This document shows positions 11,027 to 23,602 of a stretch of 64,000 nucleotides of DNA, piece after piece. Under the pieces are notes generated by a model. It did not search any database, had not been told where the DNA came from, and was given only the letters and a program-made list of their open reading frames with translations. Position 1 is the first letter of the stretch, and every line of letters starts with the position of its first letter. The stretch is from Bacillus sp. N1-1. Lineage in GTDB: Bacteria > Bacillota > Bacilli > Bacillales > Guptibacillaceae. Made by a program: the position numbers and the translations under genes. The stretch covers positions 310,001-374,000 of the forward strand of contig NZ_CP046564.1 of the NCBI RefSeq assembly GCF_009818105.1, in the 5' to 3' direction.

Positions 11027-12565
11027 ATGACGATTAAACGCGCACTCATTAGCGTTTCTGATAAAACAGATATTACAGCATTTGCAAAAGGGCTTGCGGA
11101 AAAAGGGGTAGAGGTGATCTCAACAGGTGGGACAAAGCGTGCCCTTGAAGAAGCAGGTGTTAATGTGATTGGTATCTCAGATGTCACTGGTTTCCCGGAA
11201 ATTCTTGATGGCCGAGTAAAAACACTCCATCCTAACGTACATAGTGGTCTTCTTGCTGTGCGTGATAATGAAGCTCATCAAGAACAGTTGAACGAGCTTA
11301 ATATTAAACCGATTGATCTTGTCGTTGTGAATTTGTATCCTTTTCAGGAAACAATCGCAAAACCGGACGTGACGTATGAAGAAGCAATTGAAAACATTGA
11401 TATTGGTGGACCTACAATGCTTCGTTCCGCTGCTAAAAACCATCGTGATGTTACTGTAGTTGTCGATCCTTCTGACTACAACCGAGTTTTACGTCAAGTT
11501 GAAGAAAATGGAGACACAACAGAAATTCTTCGTCGTGAACTTGCAGCAAAAGTATTCCGTCATACGGCTTCCTACGATGCTGTGATCTCTGAATATTTAA
11601 CTGCTCAATCCGGTGAAGAAGAGCCTGAATCTCTAACAGTAACCTTTGAGCGCAAACAAACGCTTCGCTATGGTGAAAATCCCCATCAAAAAGCTGTTTT
11701 CTATAAAAAACCATTGTACAAAGGGGCATCTCTTGCTTCAGCTGAGCAGTTAAATGGGAAAGAGCTTTCTTACAATAACATTAATGATGCAAATGCAGCG
11801 CTAAATATTGTGAAGGAATTTGATCAGCCAGCTGTTGTAGCTGTTAAACATATGAACCCTTGTGGCGTTGGTACGGGGGAAACGATTGTCGAAGCTTACC
11901 AGAAAGCGTATGAAGCGGATTCAACTTCTATTTTTGGTGGCATTGTTGCGATCAATCGTGAAGTAGACGAAGTAACGGCGCTTAAGCTAAAAGAAATATT
12001 CCTTGAAATTATTATGGCGCCTTCGTTTACGGAAGAAGCGTTAGCTGTTTTAACGAAGAAAAAGAACCTTCGTTTATTGAAGCTTGATGTCGCGGCTTCA
12101 CCTGCTGTAGAACACCAGCTTACTTCAGTAAATGGCGGTCTTTTACTGCAAGAACGAGATCGTTATGGATTTGACGAAGCGAACATTACCGTACCAACCG
12201 ACCGTGAACCGACAGAAGAAGAATGGGAAGCGCTGAAACTAGCTTGGAAAGTTGTGAAGCACGTCAAGTCCAATGCGATTGTGTTAACGAAAAATGATCA
12301 AACAATTGGAATTGGTGCTGGACAGATGAACCGTGTCGGTGCGGCAAATATTGCGATTGAACAAGCAGGTGAGCAGAGTAAAGGATCGGTGATGGGCTCA
12401 GACGCTTTCTTCCCGATGGATGATACTGTTGAAGCAGCAGGACGAGCTGGCGTGACAGCGATCATCCAACCTGGCGGATCGATCCGAGATGAGGATTCGA
12501 TTAAGAAGGCAAATGAATACGGCATTACAATGGTCTTTACTGGCATTCGTCATTTCAAACATTAA
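11027..12565 (+). CDS. purH: Bifunctional AICAR transformylase/IMP cyclohydrolase PurH
   Basis: Last two steps to IMP. It has 512 residues. The N-terminal cyclohydrolase domain (about 1-200) has STGGT and GRVKTLHP. The C-terminal transformylase domain has [11 protein letters not shown] and the catalytic [10 protein letters not shown] (Lys-His) near 275, with [15 protein letters not shown] late. The start ATG follows AGGAGGAGTTCAC. Full length with no disruptions. Confidence 0.97.
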   Translation: MTIKRALISVSDKTDITAFAKGLAEKGVEVISTGGTKRALEEAGVNVIGISDVTGFPEILDGRVKTLHPNVHSGLLAVRDNEAHQEQLNELNIKPIDLVVVNLYPFQETIAKPDVTYEEAIENIDIGGPTMLRSAAKNHRDVTVVVDPSDYNRVLRQVEENGDTTEILRRELAAKVFRHTASYDAVISEYLTAQSGEEEPESLTVTFERKQTLRYGENPHQKAVFYKKPLYKGASLASAEQLNGKELSYNNINDANAALNIVKEFDQPAVVAVKHMNPCGVGTGETIVEAYQKAYEADSTSIFGGIVAINREVDEVTALKLKEIFLEIIMAPSFTEEALAVLTKKKNLRLLKLDVAASPAVEHQLTSVNGGLLLQERDRYGFDEANITVPTDREPTEEEWEALKLAWKVVKHVKSNAIVLTKNDQTIGIGAGQMNRVGAANIAIEQAGEQSKGSVMGSDAFFPMDDTVEAAGRAGVTAIIQPGGSIRDEDSIKKANEYGITMVFTGIRHFKH

Positions 12566-13928
<1,363 letters not shown>

Positions 13929-13956
13929 AACTAAACCTCCTTTTGATAAGGTAGAG

Positions 13957-13985
13957 AAAACTTCCCTATATAGGGAAGTTTTTTT
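13957..13985. terminator. Bidirectional terminator after purD
   Basis: AACTTCCCTA pairs perfectly with TAGGGAAGTT (13959-13980). It is flanked by T-runs on both strands (TTTTTTT on plus, TTTTCTC on minus). It can end the purine operon from the left and the DUF2892 transcript from the right. Confidence 0.8.
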
Positions 13986-13993
13986 GTGAAAAT

Positions 13994-14239
13994 TTAAGAA
14001 GGGTTGATCACTCTTTCAAGTGCTGTTTCATCCGGGTCGCGTGTTTCATCATGCGTCATAAGATCAACGACAGGGCAATACCGCGTATGACCTTCTGCTA
14101 CCTTCATGGCACCGACAGCAGCGAGAAGCCAGGCTGAGTTTGACTCCTCTTTAGAAAGCTTGGCGGTTGAATAGGCAAGCAGAGTGAAACCGGCTGTTAG
14201 GCGAATAAAGGCATTCAACATACTAATATTTGGCTTCAT
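13994..14239 (-). CDS. DUF2892 (YgaP transmembrane-like) protein
   Basis: Small protein of 81 residues resembling the DUF2892 membrane domain. It opens MKPNISMLNAFIRLTAGFTLLAYSTAK and has a second hydrophobic segment around AWLLAAVGAMKVAEGHT, then an RYCPVVDLM stretch holding the single cysteine. The start is the inner ATG (14237-14239), because AAAGGAG lies 7 nt before it and inside the longer reading frame. It is monocistronic and ends at the bidirectional terminator. Function unknown; DUF2892 is often fused to rhodanese domains, which are absent here. Confidence 0.75.
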   Translation of the reverse strand: MKPNISMLNAFIRLTAGFTLLAYSTAKLSKEESNSAWLLAAVGAMKVAEGHTRYCPVVDLMTHDETRDPDETALERVINPS

Positions 14240-14332
14240 TTGAAAATCTCCTTTCTTCATTCACAAATCTAAAGTAGCAACGTGTCAAAATTATGTTAAA
14301 ATAAAGAAAACTTCTTAAAGCGGGTGATGGTT

Positions 14333-16072
14333 ATGGCGAAAAGAAAAAATTTATGGACGAAGCAGCAATTACGACAACACGTCCAAGTTGTGTCTGGAGA
14401 ACTGCCTCCATCGATCGTTTTCTATCATGCAACGTATTTGAATCACGGATTAAAAAAATGGGTTACATCCAATATATGGGTATATGAAGATCGGATTGTG
14501 TACGTAGGCGATGATCTACCTGAAAAGCATCCATCGACTGAATGGATTGATTGCGAAGGACGATGCCTTGTGCCAGGTTACATTGAACCACATGCACACC
14601 CATTTCAACTATATAATCCCCTTACTCTTGCGCGATATGCATCTCAGCGGGGAACGACGACAATGATGAATGATAACCTTCTTTTACTTCTAGGTTTGTC
14701 AAAAGAGAAAGCGCTTACATTAATTGAAGAGCTTGATCAGTTTCCTGTTTCCATGTATTGGTGGGCACGATATGATTCGCAAACAAAGCTTTTAGATGAA
14801 GATATGATTACAAATAAACTGATGAAGGAATGGCTTGCGCACCCATTAGTCATTCAGGGTGGGGAACTGACCGCATGGCCTGATGTACTTAGTGGAGATG
14901 ATGAAATTCTAGAATGGATGCAAGAGACGCGAAGACTTGGTAAGCCTGTTGAAGGTCATTTGCCCGGTGCATCTCTTGCCACATTAACGAAGATGGGACT
15001 GCTGGGTGTTTCCTGTGACCATGAAGCGATGACGGGTGAAGAGGCCCTGCGCCGCTTAGAGATGGGCATGATGACATCACTTCGTTATTCTTCGATAAGG
15101 CCAGACCTTCCTGTCATACTTGAATCTTTACTTAAAAAAGGGGTCACTTCCTTTGATCGAGTGATGATGAATACAGATGGCTCAACGCCTTCCTTCTTAG
15201 AAAATGGCACAACAGACAAGTTAATTGAAATTGCGCTTGAGAAAGGAGTATGCGCAGAAGATGCGTATTCAATGGTGTCATATAATGTGGCAAATCACTA
15301 CGGAATAAGCGATACGCATGGTATGATAGCACCGGGTAGAGTCGCTCATATTAATATCCTTGAATCAAAAGAAAAGCCCCTCCCTGTTGCCGTACTTGCG
15401 CGTGGAAAATGGTTAAAGCGTGATGGAGAAGAAATGGACCAGGACTGGTCTTTTGAGTGGGAAAAGCATGGACTTACGCCACTTAACAACACCTGGAAAA
15501 TACAGCCTAACGATTTAACGTTTTCAGGTCCAGCAGGAATGGAAATGATTAATGCGGTGATTACAAAGCCGTATAACTTATCTGTTGAAACGTCCGTAGA
15601 CGAGCTTCCAGCAGGATCAGATGAAAGCTTTATTATGCTCCTTAGTCGCGAAGGGAAATGGCGGGTAAATACGATTATTAAAGGCTTCGCGAATCGTGTG
15701 AAAGGTTTTGCCAGTAGTTTTTCGAACACGGGTGATTTTATTCTTATTGGTAAAAATAAAGCAGATATGATGACGGCTTTTAATCGAATAAATGAAATTG
15801 GTGGAGGAATCTCACTTGTAGAAAACGGAGAAGTTATTTCCGAAATCCAATTACCTCTGATGGGAAAAATGTCCGATCTTCCGCTTGAAGACCTGATCAA
15901 AGAAGAAAAAAGAATGATTCAAGAACTAGAGGATAGGGGCTACACATACAAAGATCCTGTTTATAGCCTGCTGTTCTTCTCTTCAACGCATTTACCTTTT
16001 ATTCGATTGACACAGCAAGGAATTTATGATGTAAAGAGGAAAATGGTACTTTTTCCTTCGATAATGCGTTAA
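14333..16072 (+). CDS. yerA: Adenine deaminase-like amidohydrolase, YerA-like
   Basis: Amidohydrolase-superfamily protein of about 579 residues with an adenine-deaminase C-terminal domain. By family it would hydrolyse adenine to hypoxanthine, feeding salvage, but activity of the YerA branch is uncertain. Metal-site elements seen are PGYIEPHAHP (His-x-His) near 78, VIQGGELTAWPDVL with the bridging-type Glu, GHLPG, SCDHEAMTGEEALRRLEMGM and NTDGSTP, so the ligands look intact. The ATG at 14333 is chosen because GGTGAT lies just upstream; GTG 14324 and ATG 14327 are alternatives. Its position after pur and before yerC is conserved. Confidence 0.82.
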   Translation: MAKRKNLWTKQQLRQHVQVVSGELPPSIVFYHATYLNHGLKKWVTSNIWVYEDRIVYVGDDLPEKHPSTEWIDCEGRCLVPGYIEPHAHPFQLYNPLTLARYASQRGTTTMMNDNLLLLLGLSKEKALTLIEELDQFPVSMYWWARYDSQTKLLDEDMITNKLMKEWLAHPLVIQGGELTAWPDVLSGDDEILEWMQETRRLGKPVEGHLPGASLATLTKMGLLGVSCDHEAMTGEEALRRLEMGMMTSLRYSSIRPDLPVILESLLKKGVTSFDRVMMNTDGSTPSFLENGTTDKLIEIALEKGVCAEDAYSMVSYNVANHYGISDTHGMIAPGRVAHINILESKEKPLPVAVLARGKWLKRDGEEMDQDWSFEWEKHGLTPLNNTWKIQPNDLTFSGPAGMEMINAVITKPYNLSVETSVDELPAGSDESFIMLLSREGKWRVNTIIKGFANRVKGFASSFSNTGDFILIGKNKADMMTAFNRINEIGGGISLVENGEVISEIQLPLMGKMSDLPLEDLIKEEKRMIQELEDRGYTYKDPVYSLLFFSSTHLPFIRLTQQGIYDVKRKMVLFPSIMR

Positions 16073-16227
16073 ACTATAACAAAGTAAACCCTTAACGAAG
16101 TAAAGTACATGAATTTCTCAAGTTCAATTGTTAAAATGAACGCAAAGTGGAATAATAGCGCATCATGATGAGTGAAGCATAGAAAACATAGACCGATACA
16201 GAATGAAGTAAGGAGAGTGGATGTATA

Positions 16228-16524
16228 ATGCAAATTGATAAACTTCGAGGTAAAACACTAGACCAATTGTTTGAAGCGATTCTTTCATTAAAAGATTTAG
16301 AAGAGTGTTATTTATTCTTTGACGATTTAGCGACAGTGAACGAAATACAATCTCTAGCTCAGCGATTGGAAGTAGCAAGAATGCTTCGTGAAGGGTTTAC
16401 CTATCATAAAATTGAAACGGAAACAGGCGCAAGCACAGCGACGATTTCCAGAGTGAAGCGTAGTTTAAATTATGGAAACGACGGCTATCAAATGACGCTT
16501 GATCGCGTCCATAATAACGAGTAG
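16228..16524 (+). CDS. yerC: TrpR-like DNA-binding protein YerC
   Basis: A 98-residue protein of the TrpR/YerC-YecD family. The helix-turn-helix region is around residues 42-78 (EIQSLAQRLEVARML, then TGASTATISRVKRSL, a typical recognition helix). No tryptophan repression role is implied; the target is unknown. The start ATG follows AAGGAGAGTGGATGTATA. It is monocistronic, closed by a strong terminator, and sits between yerA and pcrB as in B. subtilis. Confidence 0.9.
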   Translation: MQIDKLRGKTLDQLFEAILSLKDLEECYLFFDDLATVNEIQSLAQRLEVARMLREGFTYHKIETETGASTATISRVKRSLNYGNDGYQMTLDRVHNNE

Positions 16525-16526
16525 AG

Positions 16527-16556
16527 AAAATGAGCCGGTTTCCGGCTCATTTTTGT
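16527..16556 (+). terminator. yerC terminator
   Basis: TGAGCCGG and CCGGCTCA (16531-16549) form a GC-rich hairpin with a TTT loop, followed by TTTTTG and preceded by AAAA. It ends the yerC transcript just before the repeat region. Confidence 0.9.
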
Positions 16557-16587
16557 TTTGAGCGTTTGCTGTAATGCAGTTTAGCGA

Positions 16588-16680
16588 TTTCGCGGAATTA
16601 TTTAAGGAATCGCGGAAAAAAGGTTCGATTTCGCGGAAAAAATCAGATTATCGCGGAATTATTAAGAATTTCGCGGGAAT
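16588..16680. repeat. Five TCGCGG motifs at 20-bp period
   Basis: The hexamer TCGCGG, usually inside TTCGCGGAA, starts at 16590, 16610, 16631, 16651 and 16671: spacings of 20, 21, 20 and 20 bp, close to two helical turns. The bases between are A/T-rich and not conserved. There is no coding potential. Similar TTCGCGGAA tracts occur, to my recollection, between genes in other Bacillaceae. Confidence 0.8.
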
Positions 16681-16717
16681 ATGACGCGGGTCTATTTCAC
16701 GCGTTCAAATGAAATGC

Positions 16718-17250
16718 CTCCAGCGCTTGTCGAGTCTAAACGCCCACTTCCGCTTTTCATGATCCAGCTGGAGCCTCCAGACCCTCGGTCACTTCACCCT
16801 CCAACTCGAACACAAAGACCGTGTTCAATTTGGAGGGCTCCAGTGCCTGCCGGATCTAAACGGAGGCTTCCGCTTTTAGTTGATCCAGCTGCAGTGGGCC
16901 AAATCTTCCGGCTGTTTCGCCCAATCGAATGAGACAAAAAGCGTCTCAGTCTCATGGGCTCCAACATCCTGCAGATTTAAACGGGCCCACTTCCGCTTTT
17001 CATTGATCCAGCTGCAGTGGGCAGACTCTAGGTCACTTCACCTTTCAACTCGAACACAAAGACCGTGTTCAATTTGAAAGGTTCCAGTGCCTTTCGAGTC
17101 TAAACGCCCACTTCCGCTTTTCATGTATCCAGCTACAGCGTCCAGCCTCTCGATCGCTTCACCCCATCAAAAGAACACAAAGACCGTGTTCTTTTGATGG
17201 GGCTCCAGCGCTTGTCGAGGCTAAACGGACGCTTCCGCTTTTAGGGTATT
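16718..17250. repeat. Tandem array of about 120-bp hairpin repeat units
   Basis: Four full units and a terminal half begin with CTCCAG or a close variant at 16718, 16838, 16959, 17082 and 17203 (period 120-123 bp). Each has a module A, with conserved TCTAAACG, CTTCCGCTTTT and ATCCAGCT blocks, and a module B, a hairpin with inner arms GAACAC/GTGTTC around loop AAAGACC. Module B copies lie at 16797-16837, 16919-16959, 17041-17081 and 17162-17202. Open frames here are chance products of the repeat; no ribosome site or recognisable protein is seen. Confidence 0.85.
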
Positions 17251-17253
17251 CTT

Positions 17254-17262
17254 TGATATAAT
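17254..17262 (+). promoter_or_regulatory. Extended -10 promoter for pcrB-pcrA-ligA
   Basis: TGATATAAT is a perfect extended -10. There is no convincing -35 at 17 bp, because that stretch is the end of the last repeat copy (CTTCCGCTTTT). It starts 35 nt before the pcrB ribosome site. Confidence 0.5.
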
Positions 17263-17297
17263 CCAATTTATGAGGAAAAGTGGGAGGAAGGGTTAGG

Positions 17298-17987
17298 ATG
17301 TTTGATTTTCTAGAGTGGAAGCATGTGTTTAAGCTGGATCCGAATAAGGAGATTGAAGATTATGATCTTGAGGCGATTTGTGAGTCTGGGACGGATGCGG
17401 TGATTGTTGGTGGTAGTGATGGTGTGACGCTTGATCGGACGTTAGATTTACTTGCTAGAATTCGCCGTTACGCGGTACCATGTGCTCTTGAGGTATCGAC
17501 TGTGGAAGCAGTGACCCCAGGATTTGATTTTTATTTTATTCCAACTGTGTTAAATACGGAAGACAGCCGCTGGGTAACTGGTTTGCATCATGAAGCTGTA
17601 AAAGAGTTTGGTGAGATTATGAATTGGGATGAAATTATTATGGAAGGGTATTGTATTCTGAATCAGGATTCTAAGGTTGCTCAGTTAACTTCTGCTCATA
17701 CTAATCTTGATGAAGAAGATGTACTCGCTTATGCGCGAATGGCAGAAAAGATGTTCAAACTGCCAATTTTTTATGTGGAATACAGTGGAACCTATGGAGA
17801 CAAAGAACTTGTTCAGAAGGTAAGCCGGGTTCTTGATGAGACGAAACTTTTCTACGGTGGAGGAATTGATTCGCCGGAGAAAGCAAAAGAAATGGCTGCT
17901 TCTGCAGATACTGTTATTGTTGGGAATATTATTTACGATAATATCAAACAGGCGATTAAAACAGTTGCTGCTGTGAAAGGAAATTGA
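17298..17987 (+). CDS. pcrB: Heptaprenylglyceryl phosphate synthase PcrB
   Basis: TIM-barrel prenyltransferase joining sn-glycerol-1-phosphate to heptaprenyl diphosphate, the bacterial counterpart of archaeal GGGP synthase. About 229 residues. Seen: FKLDPNKEI near the start, [13 protein letters not shown] (phosphate loop) around 38-50, [10 protein letters not shown] around 157-166, [16 protein letters not shown] near 185-200 and [10 protein letters not shown] near 205. The start is the ATG at 17298, after GGGAGGAAGGG; a GTG at 17280 precedes the ribosome site and is rejected. First of a pcrB-pcrA-ligA-camS run. Confidence 0.93.
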   Translation: MFDFLEWKHVFKLDPNKEIEDYDLEAICESGTDAVIVGGSDGVTLDRTLDLLARIRRYAVPCALEVSTVEAVTPGFDFYFIPTVLNTEDSRWVTGLHHEAVKEFGEIMNWDEIIMEGYCILNQDSKVAQLTSAHTNLDEEDVLAYARMAEKMFKLPIFYVEYSGTYGDKELVQKVSRVLDETKLFYGGGIDSPEKAKEMAASADTVIVGNIIYDNIKQAIKTVAAVKGN

Positions 17988-18050
17988 TTCTCTCCTATCG
18001 ATCAGGTAAAATAAGGTATAAGAACATATGTTTGTGAGGAGTGCGAAAAC

Positions 18051-20273
18051 ATGCAACGAATAGTTGATAAGTTATTAAACGGATTAAACCCCGAACAACA
18101 GGAAGCGGTCAAGCACACGGATGGACCGCTTTTAATTATGGCTGGAGCAGGCAGTGGAAAAACGAGAGTGCTCACGCATCGAATCGCGTACCTTCTTGTT
18201 GAGAAACAGGTCTCTCCATGGAACATCCTTGCGATTACCTTTACAAATAAAGCGGCGCGAGAAATGAGAGAACGAGTGAATTCCATTACAGGCCCGGTTG
18301 CCGAAGACATCTGGATTTCAACGTTCCACTCGATGTGTGTCCGTATTTTAAGAAGAGACGGGGATCGTATTGGCATTAATCGGAACTTTACGATTCTCGA
18401 TTCTGGTGACCAGCTGACGGTGATTAAGAAAATTTTGAAGGAACAAAACGTCGATCCTAAGAAATTTGAGCCGCGAGGGATTTTAGGGAGTATTAGCTCT
18501 GCTAAGAATGAACTTGAAACGCCGGAAGACTATAAAGCAAACGCCAAAGGACCGTATGAAAGTGTTGTTGCGGATGCATATGAACAATATCAAAAGCAGC
18601 TTCGTAAAAACCAGGCGCTCGACTTTGACGACTTGATTATGAGAACTATTACGCTCTTTAAAAAGGTGCCAGAAGTGTTGGAATTCTATCAGCGCAAGTT
18701 TCAGTACATTCATGTGGACGAGTATCAAGATACGAACAAAGCACAATATGTCCTTGTCAAATTAATGGCTGAGAAATATCAAAACCTTTGCGTAGTAGGT
18801 GATTCCGATCAGTCGATCTATCGCTGGCGCGGGGCTGATATTCAAAATATCCTTTCGTTTGAAAAAGACTATCCAAGTGCACGTGCGATCTTCCTTGAGC
18901 AAAATTATCGTTCAACAAAGAAAATTCTCCAAGCGGCGAATGTAGTGATTGAAAACAATATGAATCGAAAACCTAAAAAATTATGGACCGATAATGATGA
19001 TGGCCCGCACATTACGTATTATCAAGCCAATGATGAACATGATGAGAGTCGCTTTGTAACAGGGAAAATCCTTGATATGGTGAATAGCGGCAAGCGAACG
19101 AATGCACAAATTGCCATTCTTTATCGGACGAATGCACAGTCTCGAGTGATTGAGGAAATTTTAAATAAGTCGAACATACATTACAACATTGTCGGCGGTA
19201 CAAAGTTCTACGATCGTAAAGAAATTAAAGACGTTCTTGCCTATCTTCGTCTTATTGCAAACCTGGATGACGACATTAGCTTACTTAGAATCGTCAATGT
19301 TCCAAAGCGCGGTGTTGGTGCATCGACTATGGACAAGGTAGCACAATATGCAGCAAATCAAGATATTTCTATCTTTACAGCTCTTCAAGAAGTTGAACAG
19401 ATTGGCTTAAGTGCTCGTTTTACGAAGTCTCTAAAAACGTTTGGTAATCAAATGGCTAACTGGTCGCAAATGCAGGAATATTTAGCGGTTTCTGAACTTG
19501 TTGAAGAAGTGATTGATAAATCGGGCTATCGGGATGCACTACGAAACGAGAACACGATTGAATCACAAACCCGACTTGAAAATATTGATGAATTTCTCTC
19601 TGTAACCCAGGAGTTTGAGAAAGCAAGTGAAGACAAGAGCTTGATCGCTTTTCTAACGGACCTCGCCCTGGTTGCAGATATTGATAAGTTGGATGAGGAT
19701 GAAAACGAGCAAAAGGAAGCTGTTACGCTCATGACTCTTCACTCAGCGAAAGGCTTGGAGTTCCCAGTCGTTTTCCTTATCGGGATGGAAGAAGGCGTAT
19801 TTCCGCATAGTCGCTCACTATTTGAGGAAGAAGAAATGGAGGAGGAACGCCGACTTGCTTACGTAGGTATTACGAGGGCAGAAGAAGAATTATTTTTAAC
19901 AAATTCTCGTCTTCGAACGCTATACGGGAAAACGAATGCCAATCCTGTGTCTCGCTTCATTGGTGAAATTCCAGAAGAATTACTTGAAAAGCAAGGACAG
20001 GAAAAACCTGCAACACCGTTTGGAGGGACAAGTTCTCGACCTTCTTCAAGACCTGCTACTCCTAAAACTCCGAGACGTCCTCAGCTGACTTCAACAGGTG
20101 GAGATTCACTGGACTGGAAGGTAGGAGACAAAGCGAGCCACCGCAAGTGGGGAGTTGGAACGGTAGTTAGCGTGAAAGGTGATGGCGATTCGACCGAGCT
20201 TGATATTGCATTCCCAAATCCAGTTGGAATCAAGCGCTTGTTAGCAAAATTTGCGCCAATTGAAAAGCAATAG
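18051..20273 (+). CDS. pcrA: ATP-dependent DNA helicase PcrA
   Basis: Superfamily 1A 3'-5' helicase for repair and plasmid replication. It has 740 residues. Walker [10 protein letters not shown] lies near residue 32, [10 protein letters not shown] near 64, the DEYQDTN Walker B near 223, QNYRSTKKI near 284 and the motif VI region [12 protein letters not shown] near 606. The C-terminal tail after about 650 is proline/threonine-rich and ends in a Tudor-like segment ([22 protein letters not shown]) that binds RNA polymerase in relatives. The start follows GTGAGGAGTGCG. Confidence 0.96.
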   Translation: MQRIVDKLLNGLNPEQQEAVKHTDGPLLIMAGAGSGKTRVLTHRIAYLLVEKQVSPWNILAITFTNKAAREMRERVNSITGPVAEDIWISTFHSMCVRILRRDGDRIGINRNFTILDSGDQLTVIKKILKEQNVDPKKFEPRGILGSISSAKNELETPEDYKANAKGPYESVVADAYEQYQKQLRKNQALDFDDLIMRTITLFKKVPEVLEFYQRKFQYIHVDEYQDTNKAQYVLVKLMAEKYQNLCVVGDSDQSIYRWRGADIQNILSFEKDYPSARAIFLEQNYRSTKKILQAANVVIENNMNRKPKKLWTDNDDGPHITYYQANDEHDESRFVTGKILDMVNSGKRTNAQIAILYRTNAQSRVIEEILNKSNIHYNIVGGTKFYDRKEIKDVLAYLRLIANLDDDISLLRIVNVPKRGVGASTMDKVAQYAANQDISIFTALQEVEQIGLSARFTKSLKTFGNQMANWSQMQEYLAVSELVEEVIDKSGYRDALRNENTIESQTRLENIDEFLSVTQEFEKASEDKSLIAFLTDLALVADIDKLDEDENEQKEAVTLMTLHSAKGLEFPVVFLIGMEEGVFPHSRSLFEEEEMEEERRLAYVGITRAEEELFLTNSRLRTLYGKTNANPVSRFIGEIPEELLEKQGQEKPATPFGGTSSRPSSRPATPKTPRRPQLTSTGGDSLDWKVGDKASHRKWGVGTVVSVKGDGDSTELDIAFPNPVGIKRLLAKFAPIEKQ

Positions 20274-20289
20274 TCATTTTAGAAGGTGA

Positions 20290-22299
<2,010 letters not shown>

Positions 22300-22312
22300 G
22301 GAGAGGAAATTA

Positions 22313-23560
22313 ATGCCAAAGAAGCAAACGTTCATCGTTAGTATCATGGCTCTTTCGCTCGTATTATCCGGTTGTGTTCCGAGTTTTATGAAGGGCGATC
22401 AGGACGATACAGTAAAGGTGAATGATTCAGAAGGCGAAGAAAGTGAAGAAATGATTGTAAGTGAAGATATAAAAACTTCAGAGACGTATTATCGTTCGGT
22501 GTTAGAGAAAGATGGGGAAAAAAATTCTCTTGATACTTCACAAGTTAGAGGATTAATTACGGCTGGTGTTGATAACCGTCTTGATGTAGATGCACTTGAA
22601 ATGGGATTGATTCGACTTTCTCAAGAACAATTTGATCCTGAAAAGTATTTCTTTAAAGAAGGACAGCTTTTTGATACAGAGCAAATCCACGGCTGGCTGT
22701 ATCGTGATAACGGTGTAACAAAGGAAGAAGCTGAGAAAGATAAAGAGAAAGAAGTAAATGTAGGGCTGAATCCACAGCTCGGTGTAGAAGAAAATCCTGC
22801 ACAATACGAGCAAGTAATTGAAGCAGAGAAGAAAAACCCTAAATTCCTGTCTTATATTCATGAACAGGATTATTATGTTCAGAACAAAGATGAAGAATTG
22901 CAGCTAGGCGGAGTTTCGATTGCCTTATCGCTTTATTCTGAATATCCCTACTCGGTTCTTGATGAAAATGGTTTGAAGTATACCGGGTCGGTAAAGTTAG
23001 ATAAAGATGAAGTGGTTGCGAAGGCAAAAGAATCGATTAAACCAATCGTTGAGAAAATTCGTGCCGAGCATGACGTGCCAATCATGTTTACACTCTTCTT
23101 AGAGCAGCCACGCCAATCGGTTGTCCCAGGTAACTTCGTGGCAAGCACGATTGTAGAGAAAGGTAAATCTAGCCCTGAGTCATGGAAAGATTTAAATGAA
23201 AAGTACATTGCATTTCCTTCATCCGCCGCTGATGAAGAATATCCAGCGGAAGCTGAGAAGTTTGATGACTTCACACGTGAAATACAAGATTTCTTTCCGA
23301 ACTTTGTAGGAGTCATTGGAACCGGCTTCTATAAACAAGACGAACTTTCTCAATTAAAGGTTGAGATTCCAATTCAGTTCTATAGCAAATCGGAAGTCAT
23401 TTCGTTCACGCAGTTTGTAAATGGACTCGTTAAGAAGCGAAACGATACATTTCCTCCGGATTTACCTGTCTCGATTTATATCACAAGCAACGGAGAAACA
23501 GAAAGTTTGATTGTGAAGGATCCTAACGAAGAAGAACCGTTTGTTCACATTTATCAATAA
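22313..23560 (+). CDS. camS: CamS family sex-pheromone-like lipoprotein
   Basis: Secreted lipoprotein of 415 residues. Signal peptide with lipobox LVLSGC (lipidated Cys near residue 21), then an acidic linker (EGEESEEM). The remainder matches the CamS family, whose signal peptide releases the cAM373-type pheromone in enterococci and staphylococci; in bacilli the role is unknown. The start follows ATGAGGAGAGG, 13 nt after ligA, so it is the last gene of the pcrB-pcrA-ligA-camS unit, ended by the terminator at 23565. Confidence 0.9.
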   Translation: MPKKQTFIVSIMALSLVLSGCVPSFMKGDQDDTVKVNDSEGEESEEMIVSEDIKTSETYYRSVLEKDGEKNSLDTSQVRGLITAGVDNRLDVDALEMGLIRLSQEQFDPEKYFFKEGQLFDTEQIHGWLYRDNGVTKEEAEKDKEKEVNVGLNPQLGVEENPAQYEQVIEAEKKNPKFLSYIHEQDYYVQNKDEELQLGGVSIALSLYSEYPYSVLDENGLKYTGSVKLDKDEVVAKAKESIKPIVEKIRAEHDVPIMFTLFLEQPRQSVVPGNFVASTIVEKGKSSPESWKDLNEKYIAFPSSAADEEYPAEAEKFDDFTREIQDFFPNFVGVIGTGFYKQDELSQLKVEIPIQFYSKSEVISFTQFVNGLVKKRNDTFPPDLPVSIYITSNGETESLIVKDPNEEEPFVHIYQ

Positions 23561-23564
23561 AAAT

Positions 23565-23596
23565 AAAGCCCTCCCGAGACAACGGGAGGGCTTTTG
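23565..23596. terminator. Bidirectional terminator camS/zinc lipoprotein
   Basis: AAAGCCCTCCCG (23565-23576) pairs with CGGGAGGGCTTT (23583-23594). T-runs on the plus side and A/T on the other allow it to serve both convergent genes. Confidence 0.9.
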
Positions 23597-23602
23597 CTTT
23601 TG

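Noticed and set aside
15346..15900. 184-codon frame antisense to the adenine-deaminase-like gene
   Set aside because: Shadow of a real gene; Ser/Ile/Pro-rich translation with no recognisable motif.
16681..17077. Overlapping open frames across the repeat array
   Set aside because: Their translations simply mirror repeat modules (the same short phrases recur), they lack ribosome sites and no family is recognisable.
16588..17250. CRISPR array
   Set aside because: The 20-bp motif is too short and its intervals too short for spacers; the 120-bp units have conserved, not unique, intervals; no cas genes are present.
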